In this document: positions 38,746 to 50,084 of the stretch, in pieces | Layout of the letters: each line of letters begins with the position of its first letter | Position numbering within the stretch: position 1 is the first letter of the stretch | Assembly: GCA_011009095.1 (NCBI GenBank) | Contig: VTPC01005723.1 | Location: 251,121-315,120 of the forward strand | Length of the DNA: 64,000 nt | Origin: Ignelater luminosus | Lineage: Eukaryota; Arthropoda; Insecta; Coleoptera; Elateridae | Direction of reading: 5' to 3' | Notes under the pieces: model-generated | Database searches by the model: none | What the model was told of the DNA's origin: nothing | What the model saw: the letters and a program-made list of their open reading frames with translations, nothing else | Position numbers and translations under genes: made by a program

Positions 38746-40019
38746 ACGAAATTGTTTGAGAACTACTCATCTACCACTGCCAATGCTCAAAATCTCGTCT
38801 CGATACGATAACCTGTTCTTGAGGTATAGGAGTACCGCTAAAAAAAAATTAAGACATTTCAAACCGTTATATCAAAAGACTAGACCATTATCAAGTTTTT
38901 TACTCACGGATACTTTGATCAGTGGATCAAGAAGTTCGGTCAGTTTTACCTAGAGCTACATACAATCCAAATTAGAGGAAAAACTCATATTAAGACTCCT
39001 AGAATGAAAAGTTTATGAGAGAGGGGGACTATTACTGCTTTTAAAAAAAGTTTCTAAATCTATCTACAGCAGAAAAATGGATAGCCTGTCTTGGAATAAA
39101 GTATCAAATCCAGTTCCAAATGTAAGCCTTTTCAGGTTCTCACCATGCAGCTATTCTCGTCCATATCTTTCCAGCTATTTTGCTTATTCCATCTCTCTAC
39201 AACCTTTGCTTTGGTTTACCGCAACCTCTCCTGTCCTTACTTTTTACTGGAGCGCCTTTTCGATTCATGGTCAATTCTAACTTGCTATGGGACATGCTAA
39301 ACGTCTACTTTAGTGATGTCTCCTATTCTGTCACGAAACATTCTATCACTCAACTTTACGTCCAATATTATTTGAGCTATTAGACAAAGTAAGTAGTTGA
39401 TGAGTTAGAATTAGTCGAGTGGGTCATTAAGCAATATAACAAATTAGATAAAATGAGAATTTCCAAAACATAAACTGAAGGGTCTTCCATCTCATGATCT
39501 TCCTTACCAATACCAAGCTCAAATAGTCTCAAAACACCAAGATGTCTTAGCCAGTACAAATTCGAGTTTAGAATCAGACCGGGCTTACCTCAACAGACAT
39601 CAAAAATTGTAAATGTTATTTCGAGTTTCTTCTCTTTTACGCTATCTAATCTTGTTTTTGTTCGTTAGTCTATTCTGATTTGGTCGAGGTTAGTGACTGA
39701 AATTCAATAAATAAGAAATGTTTTTAAATCACTAACCAAAACGTCAAGATGCCTATATAAACGTAAAATCTTTTTGAGCAGGGCATCTATGATTTAGTTG
39801 TCTTTATTGTTAATTGTCAAATGTGACATGCAAAAGACCCATTCAAAATTACTATATTTTGGATACATTGTAACATAACTAATTTGGTTATTTTTGGGTA
39901 TAAACCAAGTATCTAAACCTACTACCGCAGATAACTGGAACAACATCTAACGGCAAAATTACAAAATGTTTATTTAGGTTAGAGAGTGGAAATACAGCAT
40001 ATGAAGCCTTCTATGTTTA
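38746..40019. other. Non-coding stretch, no gene seen
   Basis: Open frames of 60-70 codons overlap one another at 38756-39383 without domain or splice support. The composition is less AT-rich than the neighbours, so an old repeat is possible. Confidence 0.45.
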
Positions 40020-40412
40020 ATTGTGGGCGTGCAATATTTATACGACCGTTTAGGGAGTTTACCAGAAAATTTCATGGCATATGGTTTAAATGGCCTTATT
40101 CTATGTTTAGTGAGCACAGACCTTAAAACCCGCCCCCTTCTTCGCCTTGTGTTATCTGTCTCAAACTTTTTCTGGGATTCTCTTGAATGCTACACAAAGC
40201 TCATCTTCCTCGTTTTGTTAACGAATATTAATATTTTCTCGCTATTTTTTAAGAAATTTATAAATATTAATCACATTTCTAACTGCCTGGTAAGAAATAG
40301 TTTCTCTTTCAGGATGGTTTTCATTAAACGCCTGAGAAGCTTGACGTACTGTTCGGTAGTTATTACTAACTATTAGAGCAATTTCCACTTTTTCTTTGTT
40401 AGTTAAATGCAT
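40020..40412 (-). pseudogene. Relic of an insect HTH-type transposase N-terminus
   Basis: On the minus strand, from the ATG at 40410-40412, the translation begins MHLTNKEKVEIALIV and continues with RTVRQASQAFNENHPERETI and SYQAVRNVI, then stops. This closely resembles the helix-turn-helix head (DUF4817 type) of transposase-like proteins abundant in insect genomes. Past the stop, other frames give ENPRKSLRQI and a later NHMP..NFLVNSLNG-like stretch in the order expected of that family. Only the N-terminal quarter remains, with stops and shifts. No terminal repeats were found. The 117-codon plus-strand frame over the same bases is a shadow. Confidence 0.65.
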
Positions 40413-42944
40413 CTAATTGGAAATTATAAAAGTCAATTTCTGATGTTGAAACAGTGTGATTTTTCCCAAAATGTCATCTAATAGTACGCTCATCGAAAAA
40501 GTTAATTCTTGGTTATCCTGCATAACACACATTTAAAGGGAAGCACAACTTTTTTAAAATGATGATTTTTCTGTCGAGAAATCAATAGTGAAAGAATTTT
40601 CCATTTGTCAAGGAATTTTTCACATACGCTGTATTTTATGTAATTAGATGATAGTTATTAATAATTTATTTGGCAGACCTTTAGACATTATGTCAGTATT
40701 ACAACAATTATATATAACAGGTATTTAGATACTGAGGTGGTCTCAAATTTGAATTTAAGTAACCAGTCTTTAGTATGTAATTCATTCCATTTTAAGTTTT
40801 GGTATGAAAAATTCCAACAGCAGTAATTACATTAAACGCAACCAAATACTCAGACATAACCTGTAGTTGTCTTTTATTTTCTCTTGCGTATTCCTAGAAA
40901 CATTATCATCGCTCTCATTCATTTTTTGTGACAATTACATTCAATTACCTTATATTTTAATGAACCTCTTAATTAATTGCGGAACTTTGTCTGCACAGAA
41001 TTTTAATAGTAGCTGGTTTCAATGTTTTGATCCTTTTCTCTTCCAATTTACAATGTTACCGTAAGGTGTTTAATATATACAGTGTGCTCGATTTATGACG
41101 ACACATGTAGATAGGCAACATATGTTGCAGTTAAGTGAATCTCTATATGTGTATTAAGTTTTTTAAACAACTACAGATCAGAACTAAGACGAAATGTTAT
41201 TGTAAGTAATGCAAAGTTAGATCATCTATATATTTAAAATAGAAAACATTTTCTTTTCCACCTTCGCCAGTGGCAACGACTGAACCGATTTTGATGATTT
41301 TTTTTTCTTTAAATTAACTGCTTCTACTCACAAATGTTCCACAATAGTTTTCATTCACTTTTATCATAATTCTAATACGTTACAAACAAATTTCAATTAC
41401 AATAAAACAATTCGATGTAACAGTGAATCTCCACTTGCAGCACCACCTGGGTAAAACGTCGCGTCTTTTTTATGAACTAGCAATTTGAATCGGTATGGTA
41501 GTGGAACTGTATCCGTTGCAGTCCTATCACGTTTCTATATTATGGAATTTAGAGTAATGACATAATATTTTCATAGCAGTGTAGTTTGAAGTTTCACTAA
41601 AAGTTACTAACTAAATATTTATACGTTAAAAGTCCCTCATTTGTGCTATTTTTTTAAGCAAACATGAGTTTACTTAACTTAACTATATGATATATTTAGA
41701 AAGTTATCCAGTATGTTCATGCAACGTGTGTTACCTACTTACCTGTATCATCACAGATTGGGCACATTGTACAGTGTGGTCCAACTTCGATGGGATTAAA
41801 TGGGTAACTTTCTTATTAGCGCAAATAAATTAAAACGGTTTAGGTACTCGTGACTTTTTCCAATCTTTTAGAAGTAGTAGCAATAAACACCAAAGTGCCA
41901 ATTTGCATTCATGATGCCTAAATCAAGATTGGTATACCTGCACTGGATACCTTAGGAATTTCCCTCGACTTTTACAATAACTTTGACAAAACCTCCATTG
42001 TTTAAAAATCCAAAAGGTTTATACTTTGTTTTAGCAAACTGTGACTTGCTCTAGAAATAATCTACCTTTTGTTTCAACTCGATACAAAAGTAAAAACAGA
42101 TGAAGCAAAATATCTTTCTACACCTAATAATAAAAATGACACGTTAATTTGTCGAAATTTAATATTTTGAGATTTAAAAATTTGCAACACGTCATTGCTT
42201 GTGTTCTCGAGCTATAATCCCGCTGACGTGCTACTAGCAGCGGTGATTGGGCGCTTCAATAATTACTTGTTTGCAAACATCCAGCAATCTTACGTTGCCA
42301 ATGCGACCACTTACTGCTTCCTCGTAGACATAAGCAATAATAATTTTTGGCAAAGAAATGGAATATTATCCTAGTCATTCATATTTGCATTTTTTTTTCA
42401 CCTAACTAGATTTATAACTCATTACAAGTCAAATTAACTCAGTATATTTGTGTGACCTAGAAGGAATTGAAATTAGTTTTTACTGTCGGGTATTTTGATA
42501 GTTTGCAAATGCACATTTTTACCCTTTTGGAGTGATGTAGCATTTTTTCTTCTCGTTTTGTCTTTGGTTACATCAAAAACAGAATACAAAACAAAAAAGG
42601 CACTGCGTTCATTAATAGTAACAATAATTCAATTTGCTCTTATCAGTTTAACAATCTTAGTTTATTTTTGATTTTACATAAAATATAGCTGAAAATGCCA
42701 ATACATTTTTTTTGAAAATGAACCCCAATATAACGGAAAACGGCGCAACGAAAGGCTTTAACTATTTACAAAAATGTTTTGTGTTGTCGTATTCTATTGC
42801 AAAAGCACCGTAAGCATCTTGAGTTCCATTTTCATGGTCACTTTCTATTTTGGGCCCAGAAGTTACAGTTTTCTAAACAAACTTTTTCGGAAACAATTGG
42901 ATAGATTGGCTAAAGACAGTTATACCAATAACCAGAAATGAGTA
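40413..42944. other. Non-coding stretch, no gene seen
   Basis: AT-rich. The patch at about 41265-41480 (CAACGACTGAACCGATTTTG followed by a T-run) looks like a dispersed repeat end. A short CpG-richer patch at about 42205-42330 may be regulatory; it lies about 3.2 kb before the second LRR gene. No exon is supported. Confidence 0.45.
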
Positions 42945-43380
42945 CAGTAATACCCCAATTTACTCTACCACATTTACGCGAATCCAAGTTACGCGATTTT
43001 TAAATCTTCTCGTCGATTCGTCTTTTGTTGACAGTGGGTCTCAGTTCAATTGAAAAAGGGTTACAAATTTTGAAAAACATAGACTCCAACGAGGGAATTT
43101 TGCGTAAGAAGAAAAAATGTTTGATCCGTCAGACGACTTTGTTAGATTTTATGAAGCCTTCTACGTCAAAATAACTTTGGTTTACGTTTTTGCAATTCAT
43201 AATAATAAAATTTGTTGTATTATCTAAGATTTTATGACACATGTTTCTTCTAAATTATTGTTTTCTTTAGTCTCCGGTCCCAATTAAACATAATTTGTAT
43301 GTATTTATATGCAAAATTGTATCCCAGTTTACGCGGTTATCCCTCGGTCCCACCTATCGTGTAAGTTCGGGGTATTACTG
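42945..43380 (+). mobile_element. Tigger/pogo-type deletion derivative (436 bp)
   Basis: Terminal inverted repeats CAGTAATACCCCAATTTAC and, reversed from the right, CAGTAATACCCCGAACTTAC are flanked by TA on both sides (42943-42944 and 43381-43382). Subterminal GTTACGCGATTTTT and a TTTACGCGG motif also face each other. CAGT ends, TA target sites and ACGCG-containing subterminal repeats are typical of Tigger/pogo elements. The interior keeps the end of a transposase frame, DSNEGILRKKKKC then RQTTLLDFMKPST up to a stop at 43172-43174. The QTTLLDFM stretch resembles the PCNA-binding PIP box known at the C-terminus of pogo transposase. The element is otherwise deleted and non-autonomous. Confidence 0.85.
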
Positions 43381-43382
43381 TA

Positions 43383-45440
43383 ATAGATTAGTTTCTTGCC
43401 CAATCCTTTAGATTTAGAAGACCATCACCTTCATTTAGTTTTATAAACAATATGTACCGTACAATTTAAAACAAAAAAAGGACCATTTCCATCAAATCGG
43501 TCTCTATATCTGCTTAAGTAAAACTGCAACAAAATAAAAAGCCATCCGAAATTATAATTTAAAGAAAAGATTGTTTCTTGTGCAATAACAATAAAAAAAC
43601 TTCTTGAATTATGACTGGTTTTGCTTGATTTGGCCAAATTGAATTACCTTCTCTCAGCGTAACACTGCTCGATTTTGGAACAAAGCTACGTCAAGATGGC
43701 TCAATAGCCAAATATCATAAGACGAAACAGCATTAGACAAAATGGGATTAGCTAGAATGATTGGTTGAACCTAGGTGAACTGGTTCGGTAGAAAACTTAT
43801 AAATTTTGTTAAGAAATTTGCAGTGAATTCATTTCATTTATTATTTAGACAAAAGAGGCCAGACAAGATTTACGGAAACCAGAAAAAGCTACATCTATCT
43901 AATCCAGTAATTTCTTTTTAGTACAAAATACGAGCCATGCTGAATTTTGAGCAAAAAATATCAAGCTTTCTCATTTCAACCATTTATAACTTGTGAAGAG
44001 ACCTGCTGTAGGAACACACTGATAGCCTACTTGGCCTACTCAGGAAAGATGCGTGCTACAGATCTACCCAAACTTAAATCAAAGTATTACTTGACTTCAA
44101 ACAACTTCTTTTCAGAATGTTTGCAGTACTGACAGTTTGGAACTGTAGTTTAAAACTTCATATCTTGCAGACTTATAAGCTGCCGAGAATTAAAAAAATA
44201 TTTCAATTCATCCTTTCTGGTTCACTTACACCATTTTTCAAGGATGTTTCCTTTCGCATTGTAGTGAGGTCTCTCAACCGTACTTGGTTATGTCGACTAA
44301 GATTGTATGTGATTCTCCAAATGTTTCTTCTTTGTCAGATGTCTTCTATCTTCTTACCATATGGCATTTATGTAGGTGTCTTTTTAAAAGGTTTCTAATG
44401 GCCTGATGATTGTTACTTACACTGTTACTTTTAGTTCTTTTGAGACATATTTTTACTCGACTTTCAGTTTTATTATTTGGATTTCTCTCATCAGAAACTT
44501 TCGTCCCTAAGATACGTTTTTGTTTTTACTCTGCAAATCTATTGTCTTGCCTTGGTATCATTAACATTCTTCTATTTTATATATTTGTCTAATAAATAAG
44601 CCCTTTTACTTCTCTGCGTATATTTATGGGTCCTCCTTCTAATCCAATCTTTTGCGTTTTTTCTCATAGCATTTCTAATTTTACGATTTCTATTTCCTTC
44701 AATGTTTGTTTTTCTTTTTTATCTAACTAGCCTTTTTTCCTTGTTATGTTTTATTTTTAGTTCTGTTGCTTTTATCATCACATTATTTTCATCTCGTCTG
44801 TGTATTTTTTACCAACTCCTTAATTTTTCTCAATGTACTTGCTTCTTATTTCTTAATTTAATAATTTTTTTTAACATCGTCTCTTTTGTGACTTTATGTA
44901 AACATATGGAAGTTACAAGGCGGGACTATAATGCAAATTGATATGTAAATTGGATTGGTTCAAGGGTTTGAGATATCTTTATGTTCCATACGAAAAGTGA
45001 ACAGACTTATTATATTTAATTACTTTACGTCTTCTTAAAGAAACACAACAACTCAATAATAATTTAATTTTTCTTTTGTTTATAGTTTTGTTTACATAAT
45101 TTTATTAAACATAATAGTTGTAAAGTTACAAATTTGTTTTATTTTTCTTTAATAGTATTTGGTCAACAACGTTAACGATTTAACATATGCTCTGATCCCT
45201 AATCTAATGAAATATTCCACAGCCAATACATAGCACGAATTCGTTTTTAGAATTTTGTGTTTGTACGTTTGACGCAAGAACATTTACACGTTGTAGCCTT
45301 CTAAATATAATAAAATCACGTAGTTTGACTTTAATAAAATTAACAGAACTATCCTAATTATAGGCATGTACGTATTAATTATCTTGCAAGAACAATTAAA
45401 ACTTGTAAGGTTATCTTCTAGTACAAGTTAATAAAATCTT
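43383..45440. other. Non-coding stretch, possible leader intron of second LRR gene
   Basis: T-rich on the plus strand around 44100-44900, where several hydrophobic short frames arise by composition alone. I see no domain, no paired splice sites and no promoter motif I would defend. Confidence 0.45.
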
Positions 45441-45456
45441 TCTATTTTCTTTTTAG
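45441..45456 (+). other. Splice acceptor before the second LRR coding exon
   Basis: TTCTATTTTCTTTTTAG ends at 45456, 16 bases before the ATG at 45473. This mirrors the first LRR gene, where the acceptor is 20 bases before the ATG. The frame is open from acceptor to ATG in both genes, but the phase differs (one leftover base here, two there). Confidence 0.65.
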
Positions 45457-45472
45457 AATTATATTTCCAACA

Positions 45473-47488
45473 ATGGCGCAACCGAGCAATAATATTGTTT
45501 CACCTCTTGCCAATATACCATCATTGAAACATCTAGATTTAAAAAGTAGAAGCATTGTATTATTAACAAGACACATATTTTGGGGTTTGTACAACTTAAA
45601 ACGGCTAATTTTAAGTGCAAATTTCATAATGAACTTACCACCAGATGCTTTTAGAGATTTAATTTCTCTCCGACTATTAGATTTATCTAGAAATAGGATG
45701 GAAAACTTAAATCGTTTTCTTTTTATAAATTTAAGAAACTTAAGATACCTTCATTTACAACAAAACAAGATAAGACACATAGATGGGAATTGTTTTCTTA
45801 ATCTAACAAACTTGAACACACTTGATTTAAGTTATAATGCAATCAAGAGATTTGACCCTAATACCTTTCTAAGTTTGATGAAATTGGAGTATTTGGATTT
45901 AACTCAAAACGAATTGGAAGAATTACCAAACCATTTATTAGTGGGCTGTAGAAAACTGAGAAAATTGATACTGACAGATAATTGTATACGCATAATAAAT
46001 TCATTTGCATTCAGTTGTTTAACGGAATTGAGATGTGTCAGCATAAATGGTAACAGCCTCAGGACTTTACCATTTACATTATTTAGTGATGCTGCTAATT
46101 TACGGTACATAGATTTAAGTGAAAATACGATAATTCACATAAGAGCAAATTTATTTAAGAATTTGAAACTTCTAAGATATCTTGATTTGAGTATTAATGC
46201 CATTGTAGATATAGAAGAGAATGCTTTTAGGGATTTAAAGAAAATTGAATATTTAAATTTAGAAGATAATCGGATTGAATGTTTACATAATCAACTTTTT
46301 TTTGGGTTAGATAAACTGGAAAAATTGAATTTGAGAGACAACAATGTTAGGAGACTTTCTGAGCATATATTTAAGGATCTTTATTCACTTAGATGCCTTT
46401 TAATTAGCAGAAACAAATTAATTTCTTTAAATAACAGTATGTTTAATAATTTAGTTAATTTGACAAGATTATATCTTGCGCATAATAAGATTCAATTAAC
46501 GGATTTAGAAATTTTTGATAATTTAAAAAGACTTAGAATACTTCTCATTTCGGTAAATAATTTTCTATGTTCTCATTTAAGACTATTTGAAAAGTTGTCA
46601 TCCTTAAGAGTGTTGGGAATAGCTGATTACACTGAAAAAGAAATTTTATACCCAGGTTTCTTCACTAATTTGAAAGATTTAAACTATCTTTATTTAAACC
46701 ATATCTTAGTGACTGAATTGTCATTTAATGTTATAAAAGAAATTAGAAATCTTCAATGCCTTTGCATATGGAACACGAAATTGGATTTTCTAGGTTGTAA
46801 TTATTTCTCAGGATTAAATAGCTTGGATACGTTAAATTTAAAACGTAACCGAATTAACAGAATTGAATCTGGAGCATTTGATGGACTTTCAGCCTTATAC
46901 ATTTTATCTTTAAAGCAAAATAACATAACGGAACTGAATGAAGATATATTTAAAGAATTAATCAATCTGGAAGAATTATCATTGAACGACAATAAAATAA
47001 AGATTATAACTTGTGAAATATTGTCATTGCCAAAACTAAAACGTCTGGATTTGGGTAAAAATCAATTAGAATACATAACAAGGGATGTTTTTACAAAATG
47101 TTTTGCTTTGACTTGTCTATGTTTAAAAAATAATGCTTTGGAATATATTGCTGAAAATGCTTTCGAACCACTAAACCTGCTTGAAACTTTGACCCTCTCT
47201 AATAATAGACTTACGGAAATCACAGAAGCTACGTTTAAAGGCTTGTATAGTTTAGAACAACTAGCATTAGCTGAAAATGAAATTCAGAGAATAGATTCCA
47301 GATGTTTTCATGAACTTGCGTGTTTGTACTCCCTTGATTTGCAAAATAATAGAATCAACTATTTAGACATTGACGCGTTTGATAATAACACCCATTTGGA
47401 TACAATTAGTTTAGCTGGTAATCCATTATCAAGTGAAACGATTAATGAGTTAAGAAGGAGAAAAAGATGTTCATTCACTAGCGATTAG
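45473..47488 (+). CDS. Leucine-rich repeat protein, 671 aa, 27 repeats
   Basis: After a 16-residue lead (MAQPSNNIVSPLANIP) the protein is 27 leucine-rich repeats, nearly all of 24 residues, ending at a basic tail RRRKRCSFTSD. Repeat 16 is 25 residues with DYTEKEILYPGFF, and repeat 21 is 23 residues (ITCEILSLP); both irregular repeats match those of the paralogue at 36056. In the last third about half of the residues are identical between the two. One more repeat is present here, near repeats 5-6. There is no signal peptide, cysteine cap, membrane segment or extra domain; the cytosol or nucleus is the simplest location from this exon alone, unless an upstream exon adds an export signal. The frame is intact and the start is a clear ATG. 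The likely role is protein binding with no enzymatic part; the ligand is unknown. Same-strand position 7.5 kb after the paralogue suggests tandem duplication. Confidence 0.93.
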   Translation: MAQPSNNIVSPLANIPSLKHLDLKSRSIVLLTRHIFWGLYNLKRLILSANFIMNLPPDAFRDLISLRLLDLSRNRMENLNRFLFINLRNLRYLHLQQNKIRHIDGNCFLNLTNLNTLDLSYNAIKRFDPNTFLSLMKLEYLDLTQNELEELPNHLLVGCRKLRKLILTDNCIRIINSFAFSCLTELRCVSINGNSLRTLPFTLFSDAANLRYIDLSENTIIHIRANLFKNLKLLRYLDLSINAIVDIEENAFRDLKKIEYLNLEDNRIECLHNQLFFGLDKLEKLNLRDNNVRRLSEHIFKDLYSLRCLLISRNKLISLNNSMFNNLVNLTRLYLAHNKIQLTDLEIFDNLKRLRILLISVNNFLCSHLRLFEKLSSLRVLGIADYTEKEILYPGFFTNLKDLNYLYLNHILVTELSFNVIKEIRNLQCLCIWNTKLDFLGCNYFSGLNSLDTLNLKRNRINRIESGAFDGLSALYILSLKQNNITELNEDIFKELINLEELSLNDNKIKIITCEILSLPKLKRLDLGKNQLEYITRDVFTKCFALTCLCLKNNALEYIAENAFEPLNLLETLTLSNNRLTEITEATFKGLYSLEQLALAENEIQRIDSRCFHELACLYSLDLQNNRINYLDIDAFDNNTHLDTISLAGNPLSSETINELRRRKRCSFTSD

Positions 47489-47557
47489 AATATTAGATTA
47501 TATAAGAATCAACTTGCTTGAATATTATACAACTAGTTTTACAGCTCCCTGTAATAT

Positions 47558-47613
47558 AATAAACAAATATTGAATATCTCTATATGATGTAAATTACATT
47601 TGTTGTAAATAAA
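47558..47613 (+). terminator. Two polyadenylation signals
   Basis: AATAAA at 47558-47563 and again at 47608-47613, about 70 and 120 bases after the stop codon of the second LRR gene. Either could define the transcript end. Confidence 0.6.
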
Positions 47614-48324
47614 GTATCATTGTTTTATCATTGTATTAAATGTAAATACACTAATAATATGTAAATAGTAAATAGCACATTAGCATTTATCATTGATTGT
47701 AATATGAATCAGAAAAATACATGTTTTAGATATAAATATGGCAGATATTTATAAAACGTCTTTCAGTGTTATATTCAAAGCTTCATCAAATTAATGAAAC
47801 TATTATCCCTTATGTATGTACATAGTCTTGGTCTGATTTCAAAAATCAAAACGAAACCTAGACCAAGGCTTGGGTTGCTAAACAAAATTTTGCTCTTGGG
47901 CTTTACCTTTTACCAACTAACCTAAGACTAGCAATTTTAGACCAAAAAGCCTCTATATCCAAAATAAATTATTGTAAAACTGAAATTTTGAACATTGGTT
48001 CTTTTTTAAGTTTTCGTCAACATTTTGTTTCAACGCCTAGAATCCTGGAAATGTACAATCAAGCACTGGAACGATTGGGTCAAAAATGCCCATCTATAGC
48101 TTACATGAAATGGAAGCTCTGAGTAGTACTTAGTGCCGACACAACGTGGTATCTGATTTGACAGGAAATATCAAAAAGGCCCACGAAATTAAACGCTTTT
48201 CTAGTGGAAATATTGCAAATATGCTCATATGAAGTATTTTTGTGAATAACATATACTTTTTAATGGTGTATTTGGGTTACGTGTACAATTAATAATAGAC
48301 GAGCTATGAGAAATAAAATAATTA
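47614..48324. other. Intergenic stretch
   Basis: No coding content. A small stem (CTTGGTCT and AGACCAAG, about 47827-47865) is the only structure noted. Confidence 0.5.
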
Positions 48325-48477
48325 CAGTCGCTACTTACTTTATTAGACTTACCCCTACAATTTTGAATTTTTGAGTTTTAAAGTTGATATGATCTGTACC
48401 AGCCATATGTAAATGACATTAAAAGATGGTTGTGGGTTTTTTATACAAGTAGAAATACTTAAAATAGTGGTGAACTA

Positions 48478-49569
48478 TCAATACTTTGTTAAATCACCCT
48501 TTGCTTGTAGTAATGCTTCTATTCGCCTGGGCATGCTGTTGATGCAGTTTGCTGCTATATCTTTAAATTTTTGATTATGGTTCCAATGGTAAATGATTCT
48601 CTCTACCAACTGCACCTTAGTGGTAATGTTTTCTGCAGCCAGTTCCCGTTTCAGGCACTCCCAGACATTTTCCGATGGGATTCATGCCTGGTGAGTTCCC
48701 GGGCCACGGTAATACTGGTATTTCTTGCTCTTGCAAGAAAGTTTTTATAGTTTTCGCAGTATGACAAGGCGCCCCATCTTGCATGAAGAACTTACATTCA
48801 CTATCAAACCATTTATCGAGCTAGGGGATCAATTTTGTTTGCAAAACCGTCTTATATTGGTCCTGCCGCATGGTTCCCTCAACGATATGTAGCCTTCCCA
48901 GTCCCTTACCACTAATGACTGACCATATCATTACTGATGTGGAGTGTTTTATGGTCTTGACCACACAGTCCAGCGTATAGTTTTCCCCTGCACGTTTGCG
49001 TACAAACTGGGCTTTGTCGTCCATTATGTGGAAACTCGCTTCGTCACTAAAGCAAACCTGTCAATAACCAATAAGAATATTACAGATTCGAAACAAAATT
49101 AGTTTCCTTGACTTACTATCTGCCAATCATCTAAAGTAAGGTTCTTGTGTAAATTGACCCAAGTCAAACGCTTTTTTACCATGGCTGGGGTCAACTTAGG
49201 CTTTTTCACCGACCTGCGACACTTAAAATTTATGGCGTACAAATTGAGATGTACAGTAGCCACTGATACATTGTAGCCTGCCTTTTGTAACTTGTTTTTC
49301 CGTTCACAGTGGGTTGCCCTTCTGTTATCAACAGTTAAATTTCTTAATAGCCTTTGTCCCCTTGGGGTTATCAAAGCTTTTCTGCCGCAACGACCTTTCC
49401 GAACAGTCTCCACGGGTTGGTTTGTGGCCAGTTTCTTCTTAATCTTTCGCACTGAAGCTTGGGAAACACCACATTCTTTTGCAATATTTCTTTGACTATA
49501 ATCAGTACTGCGCAATAATGCTGTTATAGACGATATTTGAGCTACAGACAGATCTTCACCATTACCCAT
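48478..49569 (-). pseudogene. Tc1-like transposase with one intron, inactivated
   Basis: Exon 1 (49117-49569) starts MGNGEDLSVAQISSITALL. It carries the paired helix-turn-helix region (YSQRNIAKECGVSQASVRKI) with a GRCGRKALIT linker, the GRPR-like hook between the two DNA-binding helices. After the intron, exon 2 continues with the first catalytic aspartate (CFSDEASF), then MIWSVISGKG, and, past an in-frame TAG at 48821-48823, the second aspartate (MQDGAPCHTA). One extra base near 48670 puts the third catalytic residue, an E in the NPIE motif of Tc1 proteins, and the tail out of frame. The tail can be followed to a stop at 48478-48480. All three catalytic positions are thus recognisable, but the copy is dead. 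The spliced length is close to the 340 residues usual for Tc1. Confidence 0.88.
49058..49116 (-). other. 59-bp intron in the Tc1-like transposase
   Basis: Minus-strand donor GTAAGTCAAGG and acceptor TTATTGACAG enclose 59 bases with an in-frame stop. Removing them joins LDDWQI to VCFSDEASF in phase 0, which restores the expected spacing to the first catalytic aspartate. That fit is the evidence that it is an intron and not an insertion. Confidence 0.82.
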
Positions 49570-50084
49570 CTAAAAAAATTTAATTGCAGATTAATCGACT
49601 GATCTCTTTACTAAAACATTAACAGAAATGAAAAAGAACCATACCAATATGTAAATCATAACAAATGACAATACTCACATTTCCATCTCTGTTGAAAAGT
49701 ATGCAAAAGTTAAATTAAATCACTTAAGAAGCACATGAACCACAAGATGGAACATTGACAGGTAAACAGACATTTTCAGATATTCTGTCAAACATTCTAT
49801 ATTATCGACTAAATTGTGTACCAACCGAGTAAATTTGATTATACAACCGCAAATGCACCTACACAACAGCATGTGCACAACTTTAAGATCCTAGACGAGC
49901 AACTAAGCTTGAAAAACCGAAACTTTAGGGGCGAGTCTAATAAAGTGAGCAGGGACTTACTGGTGCCCATTGTAGGAAGGCGATTAGCAGAACTGTTACC
50001 AAGAATTATGTTCTGACAAGAAATCATGCACAAAGGTCTCTTTATTTCCTGTATTTCCAGAAAAAAAAACAATGTGATGTATTA

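Larger units (their letters stand above)
48325..49957 (-). mobile_element. Tc1-like element, degenerate (about 1.63 kb)
   Basis: Imperfect inverted ends of about 50 bp: AGTCGCTACTTACTTTATTA on the left and, reversed from the right, AGTCCCTGCTCACTTTATTA, continuing as ACTTACCCCTA against ACTCGCCCCTA. TA lies at 48323-48324 and at about 49958-49959. The size, CAGT-like end, TA target and single transposase on the minus strand fit the Tc1 branch. Confidence 0.87.

Noticed and set aside
40023-40376. 117-codon plus-strand open frame
   Set aside because: It lies antisense to the HTH transposase relic, which explains the sequence better.
44117-44941. Several hydrophobic open frames in a row
   Set aside because: They arise from a T-rich strand; no start context, splice signal or family resemblance.
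49816-50072. Open frames across the right end of the Tc1-like element
   Set aside because: They cross the element boundary and have no coding features.
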